A DNA stretch of 64,000 nucleotides, taken from assembly GCA_037384425.1 (NCBI GenBank), contig JARROA010000010.1:1-64000 (forward strand), read 5' to 3'. The DNA comes from Thiodiazotropha sp037384425. Its GTDB lineage: Bacteria; Pseudomonadota; Gammaproteobacteria; Chromatiales; Chromatiaceae. The notes under the pieces were generated by a model. The model ran no database searches and was not told where the DNA came from. It was given only the letters and a program-made list of their open reading frames with translations. Shown piece after piece: positions 33,465-42,221 of this stretch (within the stretch, counting starts at the first letter, position 1; every line of letters starts with the position of its first letter). The position numbers and the translations under genes were made by a program.

Positions 33465-34328
33465 ATGCCAAGATCAGGTTCATCGGTTTGTTTCAATACG
33501 TTGAACCTGTCTCTATTGTTTGTCCTTCTAATAGTGTGTCTGGTGCCGGCGGATCTGAGGGCGGCCCAAAGCACCTATGAAGCCAGAAACAAGGCATTCC
33601 TCACCGTCTGTGGCGATCCCAACCACATGCCCTTCTCCAACAAGCAGCTGGAGGGCTTCGAAAACAAAATCGCCCAGCTGATCGCCGACGACCTGAACCG
33701 TACCCTGCGCTACCACTGGTGGCCACAGACCATAGGGTTCGTACGCAATACCCTGCGCGTTCGACAGTGCGATCTGATCATGGGCGTGACCTCGGTCAAC
33801 GAACTTCTGCAAAATACCAACCCGTACTACAGGTCCGTCTATACCCTGGTCTATCGCAAGGATTCGGGCCTGAACATTCATACCCTGAGCGACCCCGCCT
33901 TGAAGCAACTCAAGCTCGGTGTTGTCGCCGGCACCCCCCCTGCCACCCTGCTGACCAAATACGGGTTGATGGAACGGGTACGTCCCTATCAGCGAACGGT
34001 GGATACCCGGCTCTTCTCTCCGGCCAATGAGGCGGTTGAAGACATCGCCAAGGGGGAAATCGATGCGGCCGTTATCTGGGGACCGATTGCCGGCTATGCC
34101 GCACGACAGCAGGATACCCCTCTGGTGGTGGTTCCCTTACCGGCGAAAGAGGACTCCGTTCCATTGGCATTCAATGTTTCCATGGGTATTCGCAGACGAG
34201 AAACAAACTGGAAGCATGAGCTGAACCAGGAGTTGGTCAAGCTTGCGCCGGACATCGAAAAGATTCTTCTTGAATACGATATTCCCCTGCTGGACTCCGA
34301 CGACAGACTCATATCACAGCAGCGCTAA
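33465..34328 (+). CDS. xoxJ: Periplasmic binding-protein-like XoxJ
   Basis: A 287-residue secreted protein starting at ATG 33465 (GAGG nine bases upstream) with a clear signal peptide (LLFVLLIVCLVPADLRA). FLTVCGDPNHMPFSNKQLEGFENKIAQLIADDL is the start of the quinoprotein-associated substrate-binding-like family, as in MxaJ and XoxJ. GVVAGTPPATLL and DAAVIWGPIAGYAA are later family segments. XoxJ is thought to help activate or load XoxF. It lies 61 bases after xoxG, in the same transcript. Confidence 0.92.
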   Translation: MPRSGSSVCFNTLNLSLLFVLLIVCLVPADLRAAQSTYEARNKAFLTVCGDPNHMPFSNKQLEGFENKIAQLIADDLNRTLRYHWWPQTIGFVRNTLRVRQCDLIMGVTSVNELLQNTNPYYRSVYTLVYRKDSGLNIHTLSDPALKQLKLGVVAGTPPATLLTKYGLMERVRPYQRTVDTRLFSPANEAVEDIAKGEIDAAVIWGPIAGYAARQQDTPLVVVPLPAKEDSVPLAFNVSMGIRRRETNWKHELNQELVKLAPDIEKILLEYDIPLLDSDDRLISQQR

Positions 34329-34400
34329 GCAATGCGTTGAGGTCTTGACCCTATAGTCGCGCATTGTAAGCCATAAAGGAATTACGAGGGCGACAAGAGA

Positions 34401-35003
34401 GTGATAATCAATACCGCACATTCGCGACTTTCAGGTTCATCCCGTGGCGCGCTATGGGCCATGCTTCTAGTGCTTGCACCGATCGTCACTCCAGCAAGCG
34501 AAGAGTCGGAACTCTTCTCCGGGGACGGCTATCGCATTGCCGAATTTCGCGCGCCTGTTCCCGCCACCGTTCCCTCTTGCACTACCATCGGAACCGAGCA
34601 GTTGCAGGCACTACTGCAACATGAAGACGTGCTGCTGATCGATGTCCTGCCGGCGCCCGTCAAACCCAAGGATCGCCCCGCCAACCTGCTGTGGCTACCG
34701 CCTCCGCGAGACAACATCCCCGGATCCCACTGGCTGCCCAATGTGGGCTATGGCGCCCTTTCCGTGGAGTTGGAGAACTATTTCAAGAAGAATCTGGCAA
34801 GACTCACCAAAGGCGACAAAGCGCGGAAACTCGTGATCTACTGCCTGGCGGATTGCTGGATGTCCTGGAACGCTTCGAAACGCGCAGCCACTGAGTACGG
34901 TTATCGTGCCGTCTATTGGTACCCAGAGGGGACGACGGGCTGGGAAGCGGCCGGCCTGCCCTTGGAAAAGAGTGTTGCGGTACCGATGGATGAGGGTGAA
35001 TGA
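34401..35003 (+). CDS. PQQ-dependent catabolism-associated CXXCW-motif (rhodanese-like) protein
   Basis: A 200-residue protein starting at GTG 34401 with a purine-rich ribosome site, followed by an export signal (ALWAMLLVLAPIVTPAS). The C-terminal rhodanese-like domain contains YCLADCWMSWNASKRA with C148, C152 and W153, the signature of a family limited to organisms with PQQ-dependent alcohol oxidation. It probably acts in the periplasm on sulfur or thiol redox during quinoprotein maturation; the reaction is unknown. It closes the xoxF group. Confidence 0.9.
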   Translation: MIINTAHSRLSGSSRGALWAMLLVLAPIVTPASEESELFSGDGYRIAEFRAPVPATVPSCTTIGTEQLQALLQHEDVLLIDVLPAPVKPKDRPANLLWLPPPRDNIPGSHWLPNVGYGALSVELENYFKKNLARLTKGDKARKLVIYCLADCWMSWNASKRAATEYGYRAVYWYPEGTTGWEAAGLPLEKSVAVPMDEGE

Positions 35004-35327
35004 GCGCCATTCGACCCGACACAAACAGATTTGGCGGGGCCATGCCCCACCATCACACTATGGCGAGAAAGCGGCGTCAAAGTCGGAGTGCAATACCACT
35101 TATGCAGCTTGGTGTTGGGGAAACTCCACTGCTTTTTTTACCATCCGGGTTGTACGCGGTGCGGCAAGCCGCACCCTACGCCCTGAATATCAGTAGGGTG
35201 CGGCTTGCCGCACCGTAATTTGCCGCTCGCTGATTGCAGGTGAAGTAATCCCATCGCGAACGGATTCCGCATCCGCTCATTGCTTTTGGCTCGGGAGTTG
35301 AATCGCCACAGGCCACATGTCGACGAT
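35004..35327. other. Intergenic region with palindromic repeat
   Basis: Apart from the repeat at 35159-35214 and a short T-run just before it (35132-35139), nothing supported is seen. It separates the convergent xoxF and lut-like operons. Confidence 0.65.
35159..35214. repeat. Palindromic intergenic repeat, copy 2 (GTGCGGCAAGCCGCAC type)
   Basis: Arms 35159-35180 and 35193-35214 are perfect inverted copies and match the element at 160-214 except for the spacer. Convergent genes flank it. Confidence 0.85.
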
Positions 35328-35960
35328 TCAGTCGAGATAATAAGCGATGGTCCGCGCCAACACACCCAGCTTCTGCTCGACCACCACCGGCCTGGTACAG
35401 AGATGTTGTATAAACATTTCTCGCTCGTCGAAGATACGCTGCTTCAAGTCCATCTCCTTTTGCATCAGGGCAAAGCGCTCTTGGGCTTCGGATGAAGGAT
35501 CGTCCTGCAGTCTGACCATCTCGTCGAGTTCCTCGCTCAATCGTTCGGCGCGTGCGGACTGGCCACGGGCATAACGCATGATGCCGTTGAGCTGTTCCCC
35601 CCGCTCTTCATTCAGTGAATTAAGCACACCGGCAAACAGCAATGTCAGCTTGTGATCCTTTTCAGCCGGTTTCTGGCTTTCGGCAAAGGCGGCGATCTCC
35701 GTGTCAGCGGCATCCATGTCATAAGCCGGTGCGGTGAGCTTGCGGACCAACGCCTCGATCTCGGGATCCTGTTGCCAGGCCGCCTCCATTCCTTCTATTG
35801 AGGGACCTGCCCAGACTATCGCCGCCTGCAGCTCAGGTACCAGTATCTGAGGGCAAGGCCAGTCGGGATTCTGCCCCTCCATGGCCGGCAGTGTCGTCGT
35901 CAGCCAACAGCATGAGACCAGACAGAGTGCAGGTCCGGTCTTTTTCAATATCGATAACAC
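35328..35960 (-). CDS. Secreted helical protein ending the lut-like operon
   Basis: Read from the GTG at 35958-35960, which has GGAGG eight bases upstream, it encodes 210 residues; a GTG five codons earlier is an alternative. A signal-like segment (PALCLVSCCWLTTTLPA) is followed by an almost wholly helical, charged chain, probably coiled coil (about 110-180). No catalytic motif is seen. It follows the ABC-2 permease by four bases. In the Methylobacterium lut cluster the permease gene is likewise followed by an exported protein of unknown function (LutG), so this may be its counterpart; that link rests on order only. Confidence 0.68.
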   Translation of the reverse strand: MLSILKKTGPALCLVSCCWLTTTLPAMEGQNPDWPCPQILVPELQAAIVWAGPSIEGMEAAWQQDPEIEALVRKLTAPAYDMDAADTEIAAFAESQKPAEKDHKLTLLFAGVLNSLNEERGEQLNGIMRYARGQSARAERLSEELDEMVRLQDDPSSEAQERFALMQKEMDLKQRIFDEREMFIQHLCTRPVVVEQKLGVLARTIAYYLD

Positions 35961-35964
35961 TTGA

Positions 35965-36771
35965 TTATCCTCCACCCTGTTTGCGGGTCATCAGTCCACG
36001 AGCCGGATCGTACCCATAGAGTGCACCACCCAGGAAAAGCAGCAGCGAGCCGGTAACGGCCATAAAGGCGATCCCATTGAACTCGCCATAGAGCGAAAAC
36101 CGGATCAACTCCACCGCGTGGGTAAAGGGGTTGAAGCGGCAGATTTCGAAAAGCATCACGCTGGAATCCTTGATGCGCCATAAGGGGTAGAGGGCGGACG
36201 AAGCGAAAAACATGGGAAAGATGACAAAGTTCATCACCCCGGCGAAATTCTCCAACTGCTTGATCGCCGAAGAGAGTAGCAAGCCCAGCGCGCCAAGCAT
36301 GAGTCCGGACAGGAACAGGGCGGGAAACACCAGCAGATACCCCATCGGCGGTGGTTGCACGTCCCAGAACCAGGCAATGGCCAGAAACAGATAGACCTGT
36401 GCTATGGAAACCAGCGCACCGGCGATCAGCTTGCTGAGCAGCAGGTACCAGCGTGGAAAGGGACTGACCATCAGCATCCGCATGCTGCCCATCTCCCGGT
36501 CATAGACCATCGACAGGGAGCTCTGCATGCCGCTGAAGAGCAGGATCATCGCCGCCAGCCCCGGCACGATGTACTCTTCGTAGAGAATATAGGTTTCGTA
36601 AGGGGGGATGATGGAGACACCCAGAACCGAGCGGAATCCGGCAGCGAAGATGAAGAGCCAGACCAGGGGGCGGACCAGGGCGCCGAAGAAGCGCTCGCGT
36701 TGATGCAGAAACCTGAGCCCTTCCCTGGCGGAGATTCCCAGCAGACAGCGAAGATACTGCAGCGGATTCAT
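35965..36771 (-). CDS. ABC-2 type permease of the PQQ-associated (lut-like) ABC system
   Basis: A 268-residue membrane protein with about six hydrophobic segments and the ABC-2 pattern: an N-terminal amphipathic stretch, FFGALVRPLVWLFIFAAGFRSV, YIVPGLAAMILLFSGMQSSLSMVYDREMGSMRMLMVSP, and a C-terminal helix. This matches the permease of the PQQ-dependent alcohol dehydrogenase-associated ABC family. It is adjacent to its ATPase, sharing one base. In Methylobacterium the similar LutEF pair is needed for lanthanide handling, so the same role is proposed here. Confidence 0.87.
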   Translation of the reverse strand: MNPLQYLRCLLGISAREGLRFLHQRERFFGALVRPLVWLFIFAAGFRSVLGVSIIPPYETYILYEEYIVPGLAAMILLFSGMQSSLSMVYDREMGSMRMLMVSPFPRWYLLLSKLIAGALVSIAQVYLFLAIAWFWDVQPPPMGYLLVFPALFLSGLMLGALGLLLSSAIKQLENFAGVMNFVIFPMFFASSALYPLWRIKDSSVMLFEICRFNPFTHAVELIRFSLYGEFNGIAFMAVTGSLLLFLGGALYGYDPARGLMTRKQGGG

Positions 36772-37505
36772 TACGGCTCGCCCCGTGTCAGGTGATTGAA
36801 GGCGTCGCGCACGCTCTCCGTGCCGGTTGCCTGCATCACCTCCCGGGCACTGCCCTGGGCAAGCACCTTGCCGTTGTGCAGCACCACCAGGCGATCGTCC
36901 GCTTCCACTTCGTCCACCAGGTGGGTGGCCCAGAGCACCCCGATGCCATCCTCGCGGCAGCGTTGGCGGACCTGCTGCAGTATGGCTTGCCGGCTGTGGA
37001 TATCGAGTCCGACGGTCGGTTCGTCGGCGAGCAGGAGCCGTGGCCGGTGTAGCAGCGCCCTGACCAGTTCCACGCGACGCCGCTGACCGCCGCTCAACGC
37101 TCTCACCTTGTCGCCAACGCGGTCGCCCAGGCCGATCTGTTCCAGAGCCGCTTTCATCTGCGGCGCCATTTCGGCGGGATTCAGCCCCTGCAACGCGCAG
37201 TGATAGCGGAGATTCTGAATCAGCGACAGGTCGAGATCCAGCGTGGGCTGCTGGAACACCACACCCAATTGCGCCAACGCCTTGCGGGTCTGCTTGCGCA
37301 GGCTGTGACCATAGATTTCGATACTGCCTCCACGGCTGACGAAGAGGCGGGTGATCAAGGAAAAGAGGGTCGTCTTGCCGGCACCGTTGATGCCCAGCAG
37401 GACACAGAACTCACCCGGCTCCAGGACGAAACTGACATCCTCCAGCACCTGTCGTTTGCTGTAGGAGAAACTGACTCCCTGCAGTGCGAGGGCGGCGCTG
37501 CTCAT
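36771..37505 (-). CDS. ATP-binding protein of the PQQ-associated (lut-like) ABC system
   Basis: A 244-residue ABC ATPase. GINGAGKTTLFSLIT is the Walker A motif, VFQQPTLDLDLS the Q-loop, ALSGGQRRRVELVRALLHRPRLLLADEPTVGLD the signature and Walker B, and WATHLVDEV the H-loop. It powers the ABC-2 permease encoded next to it. It overlaps the beta-propeller gene by four bases. Confidence 0.93.
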   Translation of the reverse strand: MSSAALALQGVSFSYSKRQVLEDVSFVLEPGEFCVLLGINGAGKTTLFSLITRLFVSRGGSIEIYGHSLRKQTRKALAQLGVVFQQPTLDLDLSLIQNLRYHCALQGLNPAEMAPQMKAALEQIGLGDRVGDKVRALSGGQRRRVELVRALLHRPRLLLADEPTVGLDIHSRQAILQQVRQRCREDGIGVLWATHLVDEVEADDRLVVLHNGKVLAQGSAREVMQATGTESVRDAFNHLTRGEP

Positions 37506-38521
37506 GGCTTGACCACGACTCCCCAGGGCATGCGTCCCACCTGTATCGACTTCTTGACCTTGAGCCGGTCCACATCGATCACGGAGACGTCGTTGCTCAC
37601 GCCATTGGTGGTGAACATGCGTTTTTCATCGGGCGAAAAAGCCAGATTCCAGACCCGTTGCCCGACCAACAGGTACTTTTCCACTTCAAGCGACGCGGTA
37701 TCGACGACAGCCACCCTGGCGGCCGGCCCCAGGGCGATGAATGCCAGCTTGCCGTCATCGCTGATGCGAATACCCACGGGCTGTATCGATTCCTTGTGGA
37801 TGCCGGGGATCTCGAAGCCGATCTTCTTGATGATCTTGCGCGTCGCCGTGTCGATGACGCTGACAGTGCCGCCGATCTCGGACGAAACCCACACCTGCTT
37901 GCCGTCGTGGGTGAACTGGGCCACGCGGGGTCGCTGATCGACCAGCACGTTGTCCTCCACCTTCAGGGTCTCGAGATTGATGAAGTGCGCCATGTTGGTG
38001 GTTTCCGAGGTGTTGACCAGCCACTTGCCGTCAGGGCTGATGCCCATGCCTTCCGGCTCCACTCCGACCTGTATCTCGGTCAGCTTCTGGCGCGACCGGG
38101 TATCGACCACGGTCACCATGTTGTCGTCCTCGTTGGCGACGTAGAGATGATCACCCTCGGGATTGAGTATGAGCAGCTCGGGGTCGGGACCGGATGGCAG
38201 TGTATGGATGACTTTCAGGGTCTCCAGGTCGAGTGCTTCGATGTGGTCGGCGTCACTGGTGCAGACATACAGAGTTTTGCCGTCCTTGCTCAGGGCGATA
38301 CCCCTGGGCCGCTCTCCCACGGGCACCGTCTGCAGGACCTTGAGACTCTCTCCGTCGATGACGGTAATGGTGTTGTCCTTCTCACTGCTCACATAGACGG
38401 TGTATGCCTGAACGGCGCTGCTCGCGACGGCAGCGGAAAGCGCGAATACGAGCGTACATGCCGTTAAGCGGCTGCGGGAACGGCAGGGCGAAGACTGCGC
38501 TTGCATGACGAAACTCCTCAT
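37502..38521 (-). CDS. Periplasmic YVTN beta-propeller protein of the lut-like operon
   Basis: A 339-residue protein with a signal peptide and repeated blades of about 42 residues such as YVSSEKDNTITVIDGESLKVL, YVCTSDADHIEALDLETLKV and YVANEDDNMVTVVDTRSRQKL, seven in all. This is the PQQ-dependent catabolism-associated propeller family; LutD of Methylobacterium is also a YVTN propeller in the same gene order. It probably binds a ligand or partner in the periplasm. The function is not established. Confidence 0.88.
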   Translation of the reverse strand: MRSFVMQAQSSPCRSRSRLTACTLVFALSAAVASSAVQAYTVYVSSEKDNTITVIDGESLKVLQTVPVGERPRGIALSKDGKTLYVCTSDADHIEALDLETLKVIHTLPSGPDPELLILNPEGDHLYVANEDDNMVTVVDTRSRQKLTEIQVGVEPEGMGISPDGKWLVNTSETTNMAHFINLETLKVEDNVLVDQRPRVAQFTHDGKQVWVSSEIGGTVSVIDTATRKIIKKIGFEIPGIHKESIQPVGIRISDDGKLAFIALGPAARVAVVDTASLEVEKYLLVGQRVWNLAFSPDEKRMFTTNGVSNDVSVIDVDRLKVKKSIQVGRMPWGVVVKP

Positions 38522-38568
38522 AATCTTTGGTCAACGGAAACGGTCTGTGTCGAGAAAGTGATACCGTC

Positions 38569-39804
38569 TTATCCGGGGTTCATATCGACACAGGCGCTTT
38601 CCGGGCGGTCGTAGCCCAGGGTATCGAGGGTGGAGAACTGGTGCAGAAATCCCTTTTGGGGCGAGACGGAAATCATTATCCGTGGCGAAGTCACCAGCAA
38701 CGGTTGGCGTAGCTGACCGTTCCAGTCCCTATAGGTTACCGGCCTGCCCTTGAAGGCCGCCAGATTGAAATCGGGGCTCAGTATGTAGGCTTTCAGCCGG
38801 TCGACCTGGTTGCTCGAGGTGCGGGTGGCAGCCTCACCGATGGTGCGCACGGCCAACCAGGCCGCATAGTCCTTGTCGGTCATCCAGCGTCCATGTTGCT
38901 CCCGGAAGCGGCGCTGAAACTGGGTGGCGCCCCACTGTTCGTGGACCGCACTCCAGGCCGCGGTCGAAAGGCCCTGGGTACCGCCGACCGGTCTTGGCAG
39001 GTAGGTGCGGTAGTTGAGAAATTCACCGAACTCATCCTGCTCGTCGGCCACCACCAGAATGTCATAGTCCCCCACCTGGGTGAAGGCGTTGACCGCCTGT
39101 TGCTCTTTGGTATGGCCGGAGTCGGTGCGGCGCGCGCCGGGTTCGAAGGTCCAGGCCTTCTCTTCTACGATTTTATGACCGAAGCGTTTGGCGGCGCGTT
39201 TGAGGGCCTCCGCATAGGCCTTGTCCTGTGGATGGCGTCCAACGACGAGAAACCATTCGTTCCAGCGTTTCCAGGCCAGATATTGAGCCAGGGCGTCAGC
39301 CAGCATGGCCCGACTGGGCAGGGTATGCAGCAGATTGGGACGACACTGGTGGGTTCGCAGGTCGTCATCCGGAGCACCGATGTTGAACAGCAGGCTGTCT
39401 TTCGCTTGCGGCAGATCGGCGATCTTGGTCAGCTGATCCGCCGGCAGATTGAGCAGAAACAGCCTGATACCCGAGTCGTGGAGCTGAACAAAGGCTTGAC
39501 TCAGGGAGTCTCCCGCATTGACCGCCTTCGTAGTGAGCTTGAATGACTGACCGGTGAATTGTCCGGTGGTGTTGTTGTCGTTGACGCCGGTTCCCGCGCC
39601 CGCCTGACCGGTATCGTCGACGATGGGCTGGAGCAGTGACAGGGGGATGTGCCGCTCCGTCTCCAAGCCCAACAGCGCTATGGATATGTCGAGATTGGCT
39701 GCGCCAGCGAAGCCATGGAACAGCAAGCCGCAGAGCAGGTTCAGGAGCGTGAGTGAAAAGGTATAGCGTCGCTTTGTTATTGCTTTTCGATACGATCTGC
39801 TCAA
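38569..39804 (-). CDS. Periplasmic substrate-binding protein of the PQQ-associated ABC system (LutA-like)
   Basis: A 411-residue exported protein (signal segment FSLTLLNLLCGLLFHGFAGAA) of the branched-chain-amino-acid-receptor fold. It begins LDISIALLGLETERHIPLSLLQPIVDDTGQAG and has LFNIGAPDDDLRTHQCRPNLLHTLPSRAML mid-chain, family traits of the quinoprotein-associated binding protein. It is the first gene of the operon binding protein-propeller-ATPase-permease-unknown, the same order as lutA-D-E-F-G. No TonB receptor or lanmodulin gene is in the window. Confidence 0.86.
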   Translation of the reverse strand: MSRSYRKAITKRRYTFSLTLLNLLCGLLFHGFAGAANLDISIALLGLETERHIPLSLLQPIVDDTGQAGAGTGVNDNNTTGQFTGQSFKLTTKAVNAGDSLSQAFVQLHDSGIRLFLLNLPADQLTKIADLPQAKDSLLFNIGAPDDDLRTHQCRPNLLHTLPSRAMLADALAQYLAWKRWNEWFLVVGRHPQDKAYAEALKRAAKRFGHKIVEEKAWTFEPGARRTDSGHTKEQQAVNAFTQVGDYDILVVADEQDEFGEFLNYRTYLPRPVGGTQGLSTAAWSAVHEQWGATQFQRRFREQHGRWMTDKDYAAWLAVRTIGEAATRTSSNQVDRLKAYILSPDFNLAAFKGRPVTYRDWNGQLRQPLLVTSPRIMISVSPQKGFLHQFSTLDTLGYDRPESACVDMNPG

Positions 39805-39866
39805 GACAGCTCCTTGAATTGGGTCTGATACTCAGGAATCAGGCAATATGAAATCGTTTGATAATT

Positions 39867-39883
39867 CTGCAAATTCCATACCA
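39867..39883 (-). promoter_or_regulatory. Sigma-54 promoter of the lut-like operon
   Basis: Minus-strand reading TGGTATGGAATTTGCAG: GG-N10-GC spacing, four of six -24 bases and a perfect TTGCA -12 box. It is about 65 bases above the ATG at 39804. Confidence 0.62.
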
Positions 39884-39956
39884 TTGGATAAAAAGTTGTG
39901 AGCGCCCGTTCACCCGCTCCCTGTCTGAGGTTGAATCCGTTTGTCTCATGCATTGA

Positions 39957-39972
39957 GTGTCAGGGCTGACAC
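39957..39972. promoter_or_regulatory. Perfect dyad, candidate shared activator site
   Basis: GTGTCAGGGCTGACAC is a perfect 16-base palindrome using the GTGTCA half-site found near xoxF and pqqA, here with a 4-base spacer. It is 74 bases from the minus-strand -24 box and 189 from the plus-strand one. Confidence 0.5.
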
Positions 39973-40160
39973 ACTTTGTCGGACCGGGTGTCTCGTAATG
40001 GGCCTAGGGCGCGACGCTCCCCTTCTCACCAAGATAGCTCAAGTTTGTCCAATTTCTCCGCGCCAGAAAAGGGATTTTGTCCTGCCTCTACTGTATCGGG
40101 TGGGAGGATCGGTCAAGCCTGAGCGCACAGAGTGACAGGCAGGGGTTCACAGCGCGAACA

Positions 40161-40176
40161 AGGCACGAATATTGCT
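40161..40176 (+). promoter_or_regulatory. Sigma-54 promoter of the mxaD-like operon
   Basis: AGGCACGAATATTGCT has GG-N10-GC spacing, five of six -24 bases and a consensus TTGC -12 box. It is about 84 bases before the GTG at 40260. Confidence 0.7.
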
Positions 40177-40259
40177 GTTTATGCCTGAGTCAGAAGTTAT
40201 AAGGCGCCCCATCCCTGACCATGGTAACGACAAGATGGGACCACACTAAGGAGGTATTC

Positions 40260-40790
40260 GTGAAAAAAACCACTATTTACTTCGCAGCGATTTTGCTGCT
40301 GTTCGCCGGCGTATCTCAGGCCCATGGCCCCACCCGGCAGAAGATGATCGTTAAACAGCAAATCGCCGCGACTCCCGAGGCGGTTTGGGAAGTGGTAAAG
40401 AATTTTCACGACATGAGTTGGCACCCTGCCGTGACCAAGACCGAAGGAGAAGGCGGTAATAGCATAGGCGCCACCCGCGTCCTGACCCTTGGCAACGGCG
40501 GCCAGATCCACGAAAAGCTCGAAAAGTACGACACTGCCAAGCACTCCTTCTTCTACCGTATCGAATCGGTCGATGTAAAAGTCCTGCCGGTTACCAACTA
40601 CTCCTCCTGGTTCAGCATCAAGCCGGAAAACGGCGGCAGTCTCGTGACCTGGAAAGGCGCCTTCTATCGGGGTTATCCCAACAACGAACCGCCGCCTGAA
40701 CTCAGTGATCAGGCGGCCAAGGACGCAGTGAAAGGGGTCTACGAGAGTGGTCTTACCAATCTCAAGAAAATTCTGGAACAGGGCTCCTGA
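40260..40790 (+). CDS. MxaD-like SRPBCC-domain periplasmic protein
   Basis: A 176-residue protein starting at GTG 40260 with AAGGAGG in ideal position. A signal peptide (TIYFAAILLLFAGVSQAHG) is followed by a START/SRPBCC fold: VKQQIAATPEAVWEVVKNFHDMSWHPAV at the start and AVKGVYESGLTNLKKIL as the long C-terminal helix. MxaD has the same size and fold and aids contact between methanol dehydrogenase and its cytochrome. The first gene of a plus-strand accessory operon, it probably serves XoxF. Confidence 0.83.
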   Translation: MKKTTIYFAAILLLFAGVSQAHGPTRQKMIVKQQIAATPEAVWEVVKNFHDMSWHPAVTKTEGEGGNSIGATRVLTLGNGGQIHEKLEKYDTAKHSFFYRIESVDVKVLPVTNYSSWFSIKPENGGSLVTWKGAFYRGYPNNEPPPELSDQAAKDAVKGVYESGLTNLKKILEQGS

Positions 40791-40804
40791 ACCACATTCG
40801 CACC

Positions 40805-41800
40805 ATGCGTTACGCAAGAACATCAGCTGGCGCGAGGAGAGTCAGGCATTTTGCCATGCTTGCAACCGCGTTTGCCCTCGCCATCAGCGGCCTGTCCGCT
40901 GCAGCAGCCCCGTTCGCCTATGTCACCAATCAGGGCGACAACTCGGTCAGCGTGATCGATCTGTCCAGCCTTAGCCCTACCGCCACGATCAAAGTCGGCT
41001 CGAAACCTGCGGGCATTGCGGTATCCAGCGACGGCAGGCGGATCTACGTGACGAATCCCGAAAGCCGCGACGTCTATCTCATCGATGGTCAGGCACTGAA
41101 GACACTGAAGCACAAGTCGGTTGGCGACGGTCCGCTGGGCATTGCCCTCAGTCCCGACGACAGGCAGGTCTATGTGGCGGACTGGTACGCCGACCGGATA
41201 TATGTACTCGATGCGGACGACCTCGATGAGATAACCCAGATACCGGTGGGCGATTCACCCTCGGGCCTGGATGTGAGTCGGGACGGCAGATGGCTCTACA
41301 CGGCGGACAGAGATGACAACCGGATCTCCATCGTGGACACCCGTCTGGGACAGGTCGTGGCGCGAGTGGCGGTCGGTGAGCGTCCCTTCGGGATTCGCCT
41401 CGACCGCCTCGGCAAGAGGCTCTATGTGGCCAACGTCGCCAGTGATGATATCAGCGTCGTCGATCTGGATCGTCGCTCTGTCATCGCCACCATTGGCGTC
41501 GGCAGCACCCCCTACGGCGTGGCGGTCTCTCCGGACAATGACCGTGTTTTCGTGACCAATCAACACGACAATACGCTCTCGATCATCGACACCGATGCAC
41601 TACGCGAAACACACCGTTTGGACATCGGTGAGTTTCCGGAAGGGATCATTGCAGACCCGACAGACAAACGGGTCTATATCGCCAACTGGTTCGCCAATGA
41701 ATTGGTGGTGTTCGACACGGACAAACTGGAAATCATAAAGCAGATTCCGACCGGAGAAAGTCCCCGCGCGTTCGGGGTATTTGTTGCTGGCGGCTCGTAA
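40805..41800 (+). CDS. Second periplasmic YVTN beta-propeller protein
   Basis: A 331-residue exported protein with a twin-arginine-poor basic leader (ARRVRHFAMLATAFALAISG) and seven blades of about 42 residues: YVTNQGDNSVSVIDLSSL, YVTNPESRDVYLIDGQ, YVADWYADRIYVLDADDL and so on. It is a paralogue of the propeller at 37502-38521 but divergent in sequence. It starts 14 bases after the MxaD-like gene and probably has a role in the same periplasmic methanol-oxidation system; ligand unknown. Confidence 0.85.
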   Translation: MRYARTSAGARRVRHFAMLATAFALAISGLSAAAAPFAYVTNQGDNSVSVIDLSSLSPTATIKVGSKPAGIAVSSDGRRIYVTNPESRDVYLIDGQALKTLKHKSVGDGPLGIALSPDDRQVYVADWYADRIYVLDADDLDEITQIPVGDSPSGLDVSRDGRWLYTADRDDNRISIVDTRLGQVVARVAVGERPFGIRLDRLGKRLYVANVASDDISVVDLDRRSVIATIGVGSTPYGVAVSPDNDRVFVTNQHDNTLSIIDTDALRETHRLDIGEFPEGIIADPTDKRVYIANWFANELVVFDTDKLEIIKQIPTGESPRAFGVFVAGGS

Positions 41801-41936
41801 AGCGGACTGCATGCCGATTCTCATGTTACCGTCAGGATGCGGTAATTGTTTTATTGGATGGAGCCCCCTGGGATCGATACCGGGACCACGGTGTCGAAAG
41901 CCTGGGAATGTGATCACTATGAACGGGGAGTGAACC

Positions 41937-42221
41937 ATGAATGCCCTCAAATATCCGGAGGATTCCATCCTCAGTCGCCATTTCGAATCGACGGTGGAGC
42001 TGAATCGCCAGCGATGGCTCCAGAGCCCTCCCTCGGATTCGATCCTGAGACGTCATGCCATGAGCCAAAGCAATCAAGCGGACATGCGCAGTGAGAGCCC
42101 AACGGCTAGTCGCCAAGCGACCGCTGCGTCCAGCCCGTCGCCGGCAGCGGTTCGCAACGCCACAACGGACAATCGCGGCTTCTTTTCCAAGCTCATAGGC
42201 TACCTGACCGGACGGGGCTGA
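41937..42221 (+). CDS. Small hydrophilic protein with a repeated DSIL(S/R)RH motif
   Basis: A 94-residue protein with GGGGAG eight bases before the ATG. EDSILSRHFES (8-18) and SDSILRRHAMS (33-43) are two copies of one short motif separated by about 25 residues. The middle is rich in Ser, Ala and Pro, and the end FFSKLIGYLTGRG could be an amphipathic or membrane-binding helix. No signal peptide is seen. I do not recognise a family. It is co-oriented with the accessory genes around it. Confidence 0.6.
   Translation: MNALKYPEDSILSRHFESTVELNRQRWLQSPPSDSILRRHAMSQSNQADMRSESPTASRQATAASSPSPAAVRNATTDNRGFFSKLIGYLTGRG

Larger units (their letters stand above)
39805..40259. other. Divergent control region between the lut-like and mxaD-like operons
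   Basis: These 455 bases hold no supported gene. They contain opposed -24/-12 elements at 39867-39883 (minus) and 40161-40176 (plus), with one perfect dyad between them at 39957-39972. Confidence 0.7.
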
